Source of the DNA: an uncultured Porphyromonadaceae bacterium
Lineage (GTDB): Bacteria; Bacteroidota; Bacteroidia; Bacteroidales; Muribaculaceae
Length of the DNA stretch: 32,492 bases
NCBI GenBank assembly: GCA_947178245.1
Contig: CAMWXO010000003.1
Location: 1-32,492, forward strand
Direction: 5' to 3'
Shown: piece by piece, positions 14,358 through 21,921 of the stretch
How positions within the stretch are numbered: the stretch's first letter is position 1
How the letters are laid out: each line of letters opens with the position of its first letter
Program-made: the position numbers and the translations under genes
Notes under the pieces: model-generated
The model's database searches: none
What the model was told of the DNA's origin: nothing
What the model saw: the letters and a program-made list of their open reading frames with translations, nothing else

Positions 14358-15716
14358 TCACTTCTTAATCGGGAAGTAGTAGGTCATGAAGCCCATGATG
14401 GCTGCTATGCCAGCGGGGAAGAGTGAGAAAAGAGCCCATATCATAGTGCGCACGGAGGCCGTGATCGATTCAGGATTGATCGTGGTGGTGCCCTCGATCT
14501 CAATCATGGTGGCTCCGGCCATTCCGAGGAAGATTGCTATGAGCGATCCCGAAATTGCACTTCCGAATTTCTGAGCCATCGTGCCCGATGAGAAGATCAG
14601 GCCGGTGGACGAGACGCCGTTTTTCGCCGTGGCATAGTCAGCCACATCGGCATACATCGACCAGAGAAGCGGCGAATAGATTCCCACACCGATAGAAGTA
14701 ACTACCGACACCGCAATCATCAGCCAGATATACGATGTGCTCATCGGAATGAAGAAAAACAGCACTGAAGTGACAAAGCATATTACCGCAGCCCAAGTGA
14801 AGGCAATACGCTTGGAGCCCACCCACTTGGTGAACACCGGCGACAACCCTCCGAAGATCATGCAAGTGATCTCGCCAAACGCCATGAAGACCGTATAGTT
14901 GATGATGAAGCTTCCCAATGTCACTTCTCCATCGAGGCAATAGTCGAACATGTAGGCCACCACCGCATAGCGGAAACCGTTGAAGAAGTTGGTGAGAACG
15001 CTGATTATGGTCATGCACACCCACGGCTTGTTGTGGAAAAGATCGGCAAACTGCTTGAAACTGAATTTCTCGGCGCGCACGGGTTTCAGACGTTCCTTGG
15101 TCATGAGGCCGCATGCGAGGGTCATGACTGCGGCGATGGCTCCGAATATGATGCCTATGATGGAATACTGATGAGCGAGCACCACGGGGTCATTCTCGTT
15201 GCCTCCGATCATCTTCTGAATGTAAGGGAATGAGAGCAGGGTGATGAATCCCATAGCATAGGCGCCCACCATACGATAGGCCGAGAACTGGTTTTTCTCA
15301 TTGTCGTCTTCCGTCATGACGCCGAGCAGCGAACCGTATGGCACGTTTACGGCCGTGTAAAGCACCATCATCAGCAGATAGAGGGCGTAGGCATACACAC
15401 GCTTTCCATCCGGGCCGAAGTCGGGGGTGTAGAGCAGAAGGGCGAAGACGAGGCCAAACGGGATAGCGCCGTAGATAAGCCAGGGGCGGTAGGTGCCGAA
15501 GCGGCTTTGCGTCCGGTCGGCGAGACTTCCCATGATGGGATCGGTGACCACATCGAAAAGACGGGCTATCAGCATGAGCAGCGCCGCATCTTCAAGCGAG
15601 AGGCCAAAAGCATTGGTGAAGAAAAAGGGGAAGGCTATCGACATTATCTTCCACACGATACCTCCTGAGGCTGCATCGCCGAGGGCATATCCGATTTTTT
15701 CAGAAAGGACTGCCAT
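14358..15716 (-). CDS. GPH-family disaccharide:cation symporter
   Basis: A 452-residue inner-membrane transporter with about 12 hydrophobic segments, of the glycoside-pentoside-hexuronide (MelB-like) family. The signature N-terminus EKIGYALGDAASGG is followed by the family motif region DVVTDPIMGSLADRT and RFGTYRPWLIYG. I choose the ATG at 15716; a GTG at 15722 overlaps the GH130 stop. Two bases separate it from that stop. In mannan operons of Bacteroides the same family sits between GH26, GH130 and the epimerase and is thought to carry mannobiose or related disaccharides into the cytoplasm. Substrate here is inferred from the neighbours. Confidence 0.88.
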   Translation of the reverse strand: MAVLSEKIGYALGDAASGGIVWKIMSIAFPFFFTNAFGLSLEDAALLMLIARLFDVVTDPIMGSLADRTQSRFGTYRPWLIYGAIPFGLVFALLLYTPDFGPDGKRVYAYALYLLMMVLYTAVNVPYGSLLGVMTEDDNEKNQFSAYRMVGAYAMGFITLLSFPYIQKMIGGNENDPVVLAHQYSIIGIIFGAIAAVMTLACGLMTKERLKPVRAEKFSFKQFADLFHNKPWVCMTIISVLTNFFNGFRYAVVAYMFDYCLDGEVTLGSFIINYTVFMAFGEITCMIFGGLSPVFTKWVGSKRIAFTWAAVICFVTSVLFFFIPMSTSYIWLMIAVSVVTSIGVGIYSPLLWSMYADVADYATAKNGVSSTGLIFSSGTMAQKFGSAISGSLIAIFLGMAGATMIEIEGTTTINPESITASVRTMIWALFSLFPAGIAAIMGFMTYYFPIKK

Positions 15717-15718
15717 GA

Positions 15719-16903
15719 TCACTTGTTGTTTTTGAAATAATCCAGATTTTTATCTATCAGGCGGTTGATGGTCTTGACGCTCTCGCCCGTGGTCAGGCCG
15801 TCGGCCGGAGTGTTGAGACAATAGTCCACGAGACGATCCACGGTGGAGGTGGCCACGTGCATCCTCGTATCCGACGAAGCGTAGTAGATGAACACCTTAC
15901 CGTCTTCATCGGCAATCCATCCGTTGGAGAAGAGCACGTTCATCACATCGCCCATATATTCTTCGCCTACGGGAGCCATGAAGAGGCCGCCGGGATTGGC
16001 TATCGGACGCCAGGGCTCGTCGAGTGCCGTCATATAGAGATAGAGCACGTAGCGCAGACCGGAGGCGCACCCGCGCACGCCGTGTGCGAGATGCAGCCAT
16101 CCTTTGGGGGTCTTGATGGGATGAGGCCCCTCGCCGTTCTTCACCTCCTTGATGGTGTGATAATAGCGCGGGTCGATGATTTTCTCCTCCTTCACCTCGG
16201 CATTGGTGATGTCGTCTACGAGAGCCCAGCCTATTCCGCCGCCCGAGCCGGTATCGATGAAGCCATCTTGCGGACGTGTGTAGAGTGCATATTTCCCATC
16301 TACAAACTCGGGATGGAGCACCACGTTGCGCTGCTGGCTCCCGGTCTTCAGGTCGGGAAGGCGCTCCCACGTGTCGAGATCCTTCGTGCGGGCTATGCCG
16401 CAGGTGGCTGTGGCCGCCGAAAGGTCACCGGGCCTGGAGTCGTCGTGACGCTCCACGCAGAAGAGGCCGTAGATCCAGCCGTCTTCGTGACGGGTGAGGC
16501 GCATATCGTAGATATTCGTTCCCGGCACGCTATCTTCGGGCATAGTCACCGGACGCTCGCGGAATCGGAAATTGTCTACTCCGTTGGGGCTTTCCGCGAC
16601 GGCAAAAAATGACTTGCGGTCGGCACCTTCCACGCGCACCACGAGCACGTATCTGTCGCCGATCTTGATGGCTCCTGAATTGAGGGTTGCATTCACTCCG
16701 ATACGCTCCATGAAATAGGGATTCGTGGCGGGGTCATAGTCATATCTCCATGTGGGAGGAATCATACCGGGCAGAATCACCGGGTTTTTCCAACGGGTAT
16801 AGATACCGTTCTCACTGAGCAGCGGAGTATTGCTGCGGCTTACGAGTTCCTCGTAGCGACCCTCTACGAGCCGGCGGCGGGTTTCAAATAAATCTTTCAT
16901 CAT
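15719..16903 (-). CDS. GH130 4-O-beta-D-mannosyl-D-glucose phosphorylase
   Basis: A 394-residue cytoplasmic five-bladed propeller enzyme of GH130 subfamily 1. It phosphorolyses Man-beta-1,4-Glc to mannose 1-phosphate and glucose (EC 2.4.1.281). The proton-donor aspartate is Asp133 in NIYDMRLT. Phosphate and sugar-binding segments RNVVLHPEF, GEGPHPIKT, GWLHLAHG and YYASSDTRMHVA are all in place. Length matches the B. fragilis enzyme closely. The start overlaps the GH26 stop by four bases (ATGA); a second ATG follows at 16900. The adjoining epimerase supplies its substrate from mannobiose, as in the known B. fragilis pathway. Confidence 0.93.
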   Translation of the reverse strand: MMKDLFETRRRLVEGRYEELVSRSNTPLLSENGIYTRWKNPVILPGMIPPTWRYDYDPATNPYFMERIGVNATLNSGAIKIGDRYVLVVRVEGADRKSFFAVAESPNGVDNFRFRERPVTMPEDSVPGTNIYDMRLTRHEDGWIYGLFCVERHDDSRPGDLSAATATCGIARTKDLDTWERLPDLKTGSQQRNVVLHPEFVDGKYALYTRPQDGFIDTGSGGGIGWALVDDITNAEVKEEKIIDPRYYHTIKEVKNGEGPHPIKTPKGWLHLAHGVRGCASGLRYVLYLYMTALDEPWRPIANPGGLFMAPVGEEYMGDVMNVLFSNGWIADEDGKVFIYYASSDTRMHVATSTVDRLVDYCLNTPADGLTTGESVKTINRLIDKNLDYFKNNK

Positions 16904-17976
16904 TTGATGTCTTTGAGAAATGCTGTTTTATCAGAGTTGTAGAAATTAACGAACGATTCTTCGGCCGGATGCCCCTTGAAGGGCACATACCAGTGATTGG
17001 GCTTCGTCGGGGAATTGCGCCATACGGTGATGTAGGCAAGGGGATATTGACTTATCGCCGGCAGCAGCACCTTGTCGTACCAGTAAGGCACCGTGATGCC
17101 CTCGAGGCCGCATTCGGTGAGGGCCGCTATCTTGCCGCGCTTCTTGGCCTCGCGCACGGCGATGGGGAGTTCGGTGTTGATATATCCGAGGAAAGTGTCG
17201 ATACCCTCCTCTCCGTTGAAGGCGTAGATATCGGCTCCGAGTATGTCGATGAGGTCATCGCCCGGGTAGCGCTCGAAATATTCCTCCTCGGTCGTCACCT
17301 TATCGGGAGAATATGCCCACACCACATTGTCGATCCCTTTCTGATCGAAAATGTCGCGTGTCATCTTCCAGAGCTGCTTGTATTGCTCCGGTGTGGAGGT
17401 GTGCTGTCCCCACCAGAACCATGTGCCTGTGTGCTCGTGCCACGGGCGGAACACCACCGGGATGCGGTTGCCCTGCTCATCCCTGAGCGAGCCGATGAAG
17501 TCAGCGGTCTTGCCTATCCATTGCGTGAGTGTATTGTTGAGTTCCGTGCCGGGAGTCACCATCTCGGCCACCGGCGCATGTTCGGGAGCCTTATCCCAGG
17601 CATTGCCGAGGGTGAAGGGATTCTGCGGATGCCAGCTCACGGTGTTTACTCCGCCGCGTGCGTTGTGCAGCCGCACCTCGCGGCGTATCCTCTCGAAGGG
17701 CACCGAGTCGAGATTTATGGGAGAGTCTATCTCGAGCCATCCGAGATCCCAGTTGCACACCGCGGGATAGTCGCCGGTCACCTCCTTTATGTCGCAGCGG
17801 TCATTGTCCCAGGCCCAGTAGCGGCCGTAGACCGTGGCGTCGTGCTGCCCGAAGGCAATCTTGCCGGAATCCTGCATTTTTCCGAGTCGCTCCCGCAGCG
17901 CGTCGGCGGGAGTGGATGCCATAGATGCAGTGCACGCTGCGACACCGAGAAGTATGATAGTTGCGAATTTTTTCAT
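16900..17976 (-). CDS. GH26 beta-mannanase, periplasmic mannobiose-forming type
   Basis: A 358-residue GH26 enzyme cutting beta-1,4-mannosidic bonds. The acid/base is Glu181 in RPWHEHTGTWFWWG and the nucleophile Glu288 in ALTECG; both motifs are complete. It is a single-domain enzyme and resembles the mannobiose-releasing GH26 of B. fragilis and B. ovatus Man26A. The N-terminus is a signal peptide. It could be cleaved at SMA-STP, giving a soluble periplasmic protein, or at VAAC (Cys15) as a lipoprotein, so its exact location is not settled. Five bases separate it from the GH94 gene. Its likely job is to trim imported oligosaccharides to disaccharides. Confidence 0.9.
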   Translation of the reverse strand: MKKFATIILLGVAACTASMASTPADALRERLGKMQDSGKIAFGQHDATVYGRYWAWDNDRCDIKEVTGDYPAVCNWDLGWLEIDSPINLDSVPFERIRREVRLHNARGGVNTVSWHPQNPFTLGNAWDKAPEHAPVAEMVTPGTELNNTLTQWIGKTADFIGSLRDEQGNRIPVVFRPWHEHTGTWFWWGQHTSTPEQYKQLWKMTRDIFDQKGIDNVVWAYSPDKVTTEEEYFERYPGDDLIDILGADIYAFNGEEGIDTFLGYINTELPIAVREAKKRGKIAALTECGLEGITVPYWYDKVLLPAISQYPLAYITVWRNSPTKPNHWYVPFKGHPAEESFVNFYNSDKTAFLKDIK

Positions 17977-17981
17977 GATAT

Positions 17982-20414
17982 TTATTTTATAATGACTTCA
18001 ATTTTATTTTTGCTTCCTTCCGGTTGTGTCGGAATAAGATTGCCTTCAATCTTCTTTCCATTGAGCGATATGGAGATTTCATCCCCTTTACCCTTGCGCT
18101 CCACGTAGATTTCATAGTCAGCACCGCGGAAACTGCGGCTTACGGTGAAGCCGGCCCAGTCGGCGGGAATTTTCGGGTCGATGGTCAGTCCGTCATATTC
18201 AGGGCGTATGCCGAGGATATACTGCGTGATGGCATACCAGTTCCACGCTGCCGTGCCCGTGAGCCATGAATTCTTAGCTTCTCCCGGACGCGCCGCATCC
18301 TTTCCTGCAGTCATCTGGCAATACACGTAAGGCTCCATCCGGCGCAGATCGCTGCGGTCTTCGAGGAAAGCGGGACATATCTTGCGGTAGTGTTCCCAGG
18401 CGTCCTCATTGCGTCCGGCTTTCGTCTCGGCTATGATCACCCAGGGATTATTGTGGGCGAATACGCCTGCATTCTCCTTGTAGCCCTCGGGATAGGAGGA
18501 AATCTCGCCATACTCCTTGATCCAGCTGGAGAAGGGAGGATTATTGAGCACGATTCCATGCTCGCAGTCGAGGCGCTCCTTCACCGAGTCGAGAGCCTTG
18601 AGGGGCATCCCCTCCTCCTTACCGATCTCGGCCATGCCACACCAGCCCTGGCTCTCGATGAATATCTTTCCTTCCTCGTTTTTATCGCTTCCCACCGGAT
18701 TGCCGAAGAAGTCGTAAGCGCGGAGATACCACTCTCCGTCCCAGCCGTATTTCTTCACGGCCTCGCGCATCTTCTCCACCTCGGCCTCCGCGCGCAGGGC
18801 CTCCTTCTCGTCGCCCATAAAGCGGCAGAGATCGGCATATTCCTGACCGTAGACCACGAACTGGCCGGCTATCATCAGCGACTCGGCCTTCGAGCCTTCA
18901 GTCACGTTTTCGGTGGTCTGATACGACTCGTCGGGATTGTCGGAAAAGCAGTTGAGATTAAGGCAGTCGTTCCAGTCGGCACGGCCTATGAGCGGCAGCC
19001 CGTGGGGGCCGAGATTATTGATGACATGATCAAACGATACGCGCAGATGCTCCATGAGCGGGACTTCGGAGCCCGGCTTGTTGTCGAAGGGCACCGGCTC
19101 GTCGAGAATGGATGTGTCGCCGGTCTCCTTGATGTAGGCCGCGGTGCCGAAGATAAGCCACATGGGGTCGTCGTTGAAGCCGCCGCCTATATCGTTGTTG
19201 CCCCGCTTGGTGAGGGGCTGATACTGGTGATAGCAGCCTCCGTCGGGGAATTGTGTGGATGCGATGTCGATGATGCGTTCACGGGCTTTCGAGGGGATGA
19301 TGTGCACGAAGCCCACGAGATCCTGGTTCGAGTCGCGGAATCCCATGCCGCGTCCGATGCCGCTCTCGAAGAAAGACGCCGAGCGCGACATGTGGAAAGT
19401 GACCATGCACTGATACTGGTTCCAGATGTTCACGGTGCGGTCGAGCTCCGGCAGATGCGACTTGAGCCTGAAGCCTTCGAGCAGGGTGTCCCAATGCGCG
19501 CGCAACTCGGCGAGAGCGGCGTCAAACTTCTCAGGCGTGTCATACTTCCCGATGATGGCCTTCGCCGGCTTCTTGTTGATCACACCCTTGCTCTCCCACT
19601 TGTCGCCGTCTTCTATCTCGACATATCCAAGCTGGAACACGAGCTCACACTTCTCGCCCGGGGCAAGAGTAATATTGAACGAATGCGACGCTATGGGCGA
19701 CCATCCGTGGGCCACGCTGCCTGTCGATTTTCCGGCAGTCACGGCCTGAGGCGCCTCGAAGCCGTTGTAAAGCCCGATAAAGGCCTCGCGGTCTGTGTCG
19801 AAGCCGTCGGCCGGAGTCGTGCTGTGATAGAAGGCGTAGTGATTGCGGCGCTCGCGGAATTCCGTCTTGTGATAGATGGTGGAGTCTTCGATTTCAACCT
19901 CGCCCGTAGAGAAATTTCGCTGAAAGTTCTCCATATCGGTCTGGGCGTTCCAGAGGCACCACTCCACGAAGGAGAAGAGCGTGATGCGGCGCTCGCTGCC
20001 AGAGCGGTTCTCGAGAGTGAGCTTGCAGAGTTCCACCCGGTCGTGGAGCGGCACGAAGAAGGTCTCCGTAGCGCGGATTCCGTCTTTCTCGCCGCAGATC
20101 ACGGTATAGTTCATGCCATGCCGGCACTCGTAGAAGTCAAGCGGAGTGCGGCAGGGTTTCCAACCCGGATTCCAGACGGTGTCGCCGTCCTTGATGTAGA
20201 AGTAGCGGCCGCCGTTGTCGGCGGGCACTCCGTTGTAGCGGTAGCGCAGGAGGCGGCGGAACTTGGCATCGCGGCAGAAGGCGTAGCCGCCCGCCGTGTT
20301 TGATATGAGTGAGAAGAAGTCGCCCGTACCAAGATAGTTGATCCAGGGCCAGGGGGTGTCGGGGCGCGTGATCACGTATTCACGCGCGTTATCGTCAAAA
20401 TATCCGTATTTCAT
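17982..20414 (-). CDS. GH94 cellobiose phosphorylase
   Basis: An 810-residue cytoplasmic enzyme that phosphorolyses cellobiose to glucose 1-phosphate and glucose (EC 2.4.1.20). It aligns by eye over its whole length with the Cellvibrio gilvus enzyme: N-terminal MKYGYFDDNAREYVIT, the central NIWNQYQCMVTFHMSRSASFF, and STQFPDGGCYHQYQPLTKRG with phosphate-site residues. The catalytic acid is Asp483 in RADWND. C-terminal AKNSWLTGTAAWN is also diagnostic. No signal peptide. Placed 19 bases after the surface GH26 gene. It is not part of the classic B. fragilis mannan operon, and its presence points to glucomannan as the substrate, since glucose in the chain yields cellobiose and Glc-Man. Confidence 0.94.
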   Translation of the reverse strand: MKYGYFDDNAREYVITRPDTPWPWINYLGTGDFFSLISNTAGGYAFCRDAKFRRLLRYRYNGVPADNGGRYFYIKDGDTVWNPGWKPCRTPLDFYECRHGMNYTVICGEKDGIRATETFFVPLHDRVELCKLTLENRSGSERRITLFSFVEWCLWNAQTDMENFQRNFSTGEVEIEDSTIYHKTEFRERRNHYAFYHSTTPADGFDTDREAFIGLYNGFEAPQAVTAGKSTGSVAHGWSPIASHSFNITLAPGEKCELVFQLGYVEIEDGDKWESKGVINKKPAKAIIGKYDTPEKFDAALAELRAHWDTLLEGFRLKSHLPELDRTVNIWNQYQCMVTFHMSRSASFFESGIGRGMGFRDSNQDLVGFVHIIPSKARERIIDIASTQFPDGGCYHQYQPLTKRGNNDIGGGFNDDPMWLIFGTAAYIKETGDTSILDEPVPFDNKPGSEVPLMEHLRVSFDHVINNLGPHGLPLIGRADWNDCLNLNCFSDNPDESYQTTENVTEGSKAESLMIAGQFVVYGQEYADLCRFMGDEKEALRAEAEVEKMREAVKKYGWDGEWYLRAYDFFGNPVGSDKNEEGKIFIESQGWCGMAEIGKEEGMPLKALDSVKERLDCEHGIVLNNPPFSSWIKEYGEISSYPEGYKENAGVFAHNNPWVIIAETKAGRNEDAWEHYRKICPAFLEDRSDLRRMEPYVYCQMTAGKDAARPGEAKNSWLTGTAAWNWYAITQYILGIRPEYDGLTIDPKIPADWAGFTVSRSFRGADYEIYVERKGKGDEISISLNGKKIEGNLIPTQPEGSKNKIEVIIK

Positions 20415-20433
20415 TATTCTATATATGGGTGTG

Positions 20434-21855
20434 TTATCTCAGATTTGGCATTTTGTCGCGGGTTATGATATAAGGGCTGTTCATCCACTCCTTGATATAC
20501 TGCGGAGTGTTGCCGAAGCCGTCGGCGGCACTGCCCTGCTTGTGCTGGTCGTAAGTGTACCAGAGCATGACATAGCTCCAGGGCGCACCTCCGGTGATCG
20601 AGGCCTCGGGGTTGGGTAGCATGCCGCATTCAGGCATCGCCACGATCTTGCGTCCTTTTACGAGCGAGTGCACGGCAGCGTAATATTCGGGCGAGGCGTC
20701 ATGATTCTGATTGTAGACGTCGGGGCCCACTATATCCACATATTCATCGCCGGGATAAGCGCCCTGAAGATCGGACATGGGGGCAAGTTTCCCTTCCCGG
20801 CTGAGCTGCACGGTCCATACCCAGATAAGGTTGTTGAGCCCGTACTGGTTGGTGAGCTTGTCGTAGAGCCATATCCAGAGTTTCTTCGTCATCTCGGGCC
20901 CCTGCGCACCCCACCAGAACCAGGCGCCCCATTGATAATCACCGGCAGCCTCATGCAGCGGACGCCACAGCACAGCGATGTTGTTGTCCTGCAGTTTCTT
21001 TAGAATTTCCGCCACTTTCCTGACGTCTTCCTCCACCACCTTGTTCTGCCATGTGCCGGGAGTGAGAGCCTGCGCTATGTCGAAGCTGACTGTTGCCTCA
21101 TAATCGGCTTCAGGCGATCCTTCCGTTTTCGGCACTCGCCAGTGCCATCCGTAGCCCACGAGTCCATTGGCATCCCATTGCGACTTTGCAGGGGTTATGT
21201 CGGAGTAGTCGATCCAGTTCTGGCCGGATTCGGGAAGATGGATAAGGTCGTAGAATGTGATGGCGGGATATTTGCCCGACATCTTCTCTATCCATCCGGC
21301 GAAGTCGTTGTTGTTGTTCACGTTGGCCATGGCCCCTGAAAGGATCTGCTTGCCGTAGGTGCTCTTGAGGAAATCATGCACCTTCCTCGCCATAGCGGTG
21401 GCGTTGGGATTGACGAGCGGATCTATTTCCGAGGCAGATGGATCGGGAGCCTTGTATGGCTGAGTGGAGAATTTCAGCGAATAAGGCTTCACGAACACTC
21501 CCGAACCCTTTGCCTTCACGCTCGTGCCCGTTACGGAGAGGGTATAGTGCTTGTCGTAGTCGAGAGCCACGGGGAAAGTCCATGTGCGTCCTTCCACAGT
21601 GCCGGCCTCGAGCGGCGAGCGACGCGAGCCATCATCGTCGATGAGGGCCGAGTGAGAAGGATTCACCACAATTATATCTTCGGAAAATGTCAATGTGACT
21701 GATGTCACCTCGCCGGGATCCACCTCGGCGTTTTCGGCTATGGAAGAGCCGGCCACCACGAGCGGCGTGGTCTCGGCCTCATTATTGTCTGAGCCGCAGC
21801 CCGCGAGCAAGAGCGCCAACAGGGGCAGACATAGGAAAAATCGTTTAAATTTCAT
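20434..21855 (-). CDS. surface lipoprotein GH26 endo-beta-mannanase
   Basis: A 473-residue lipoprotein. I start at the ATG at 21855, which gives a normal signal (MKFKRFFLCLPLLALLLAGC, lipobox LAGC, Cys20) followed by SDNNE, resembling the export signal for surface lipoproteins. Residues about 30-130 form a bacterial Ig-like domain (SbsA/Big_5 type). The GH26 catalytic domain covers about 145-470, with acid/base Glu302 in WRPLHEAAGDYQWGAWFWWG and nucleophile Glu409 in AMPECGM. By analogy with B. ovatus Man26B it should cut the polymer at the cell surface. A 66-base gap with a hairpin separates it from the upstream binding-protein gene, the largest gap in the operon. Confidence 0.92.
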   Translation of the reverse strand: MKFKRFFLCLPLLALLLAGCGSDNNEAETTPLVVAGSSIAENAEVDPGEVTSVTLTFSEDIIVVNPSHSALIDDDGSRRSPLEAGTVEGRTWTFPVALDYDKHYTLSVTGTSVKAKGSGVFVKPYSLKFSTQPYKAPDPSASEIDPLVNPNATAMARKVHDFLKSTYGKQILSGAMANVNNNNDFAGWIEKMSGKYPAITFYDLIHLPESGQNWIDYSDITPAKSQWDANGLVGYGWHWRVPKTEGSPEADYEATVSFDIAQALTPGTWQNKVVEEDVRKVAEILKKLQDNNIAVLWRPLHEAAGDYQWGAWFWWGAQGPEMTKKLWIWLYDKLTNQYGLNNLIWVWTVQLSREGKLAPMSDLQGAYPGDEYVDIVGPDVYNQNHDASPEYYAAVHSLVKGRKIVAMPECGMLPNPEASITGGAPWSYVMLWYTYDQHKQGSAADGFGNTPQYIKEWMNSPYIITRDKMPNLR

Positions 21856-21878
21856 GATATCAAGTTGTATTTGGCAGA

Positions 21879-21902
21879 TGCGGAGGGTGTCACGCCTCCG
21901 CA
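21879..21902. promoter_or_regulatory. intercistronic hairpin inside the mannan operon
   Basis: An 8-bp perfect stem (TGCGGAGG 21879-21886 with CCTCCGCA 21895-21902) with an 8-base loop. A second palindrome TGAAATTATTTCA lies at 21906-21918, right after the stop of the upstream gene. No T-run follows, so it is more likely an mRNA processing or stability element, or a leaky attenuator, than a full terminator. Confidence 0.5.
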
Positions 21903-21921
21903 CCTTGAAATTATTTCAGAT

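Noticed and set aside
16969..18108. 379-codon open frame on the + strand, opposite the second GH26 gene
   Set aside because: Shadow of a well-supported enzyme gene; the predicted protein is Ala/Val/His/Arg-rich without motifs.
18390..20303. 637-codon open frame on the + strand, opposite the GH94 gene
   Set aside because: It mirrors the codon pattern of the GC-rich gene on the other strand, its translation has no domain, and the opposing frame is a full-length cellobiose phosphorylase.
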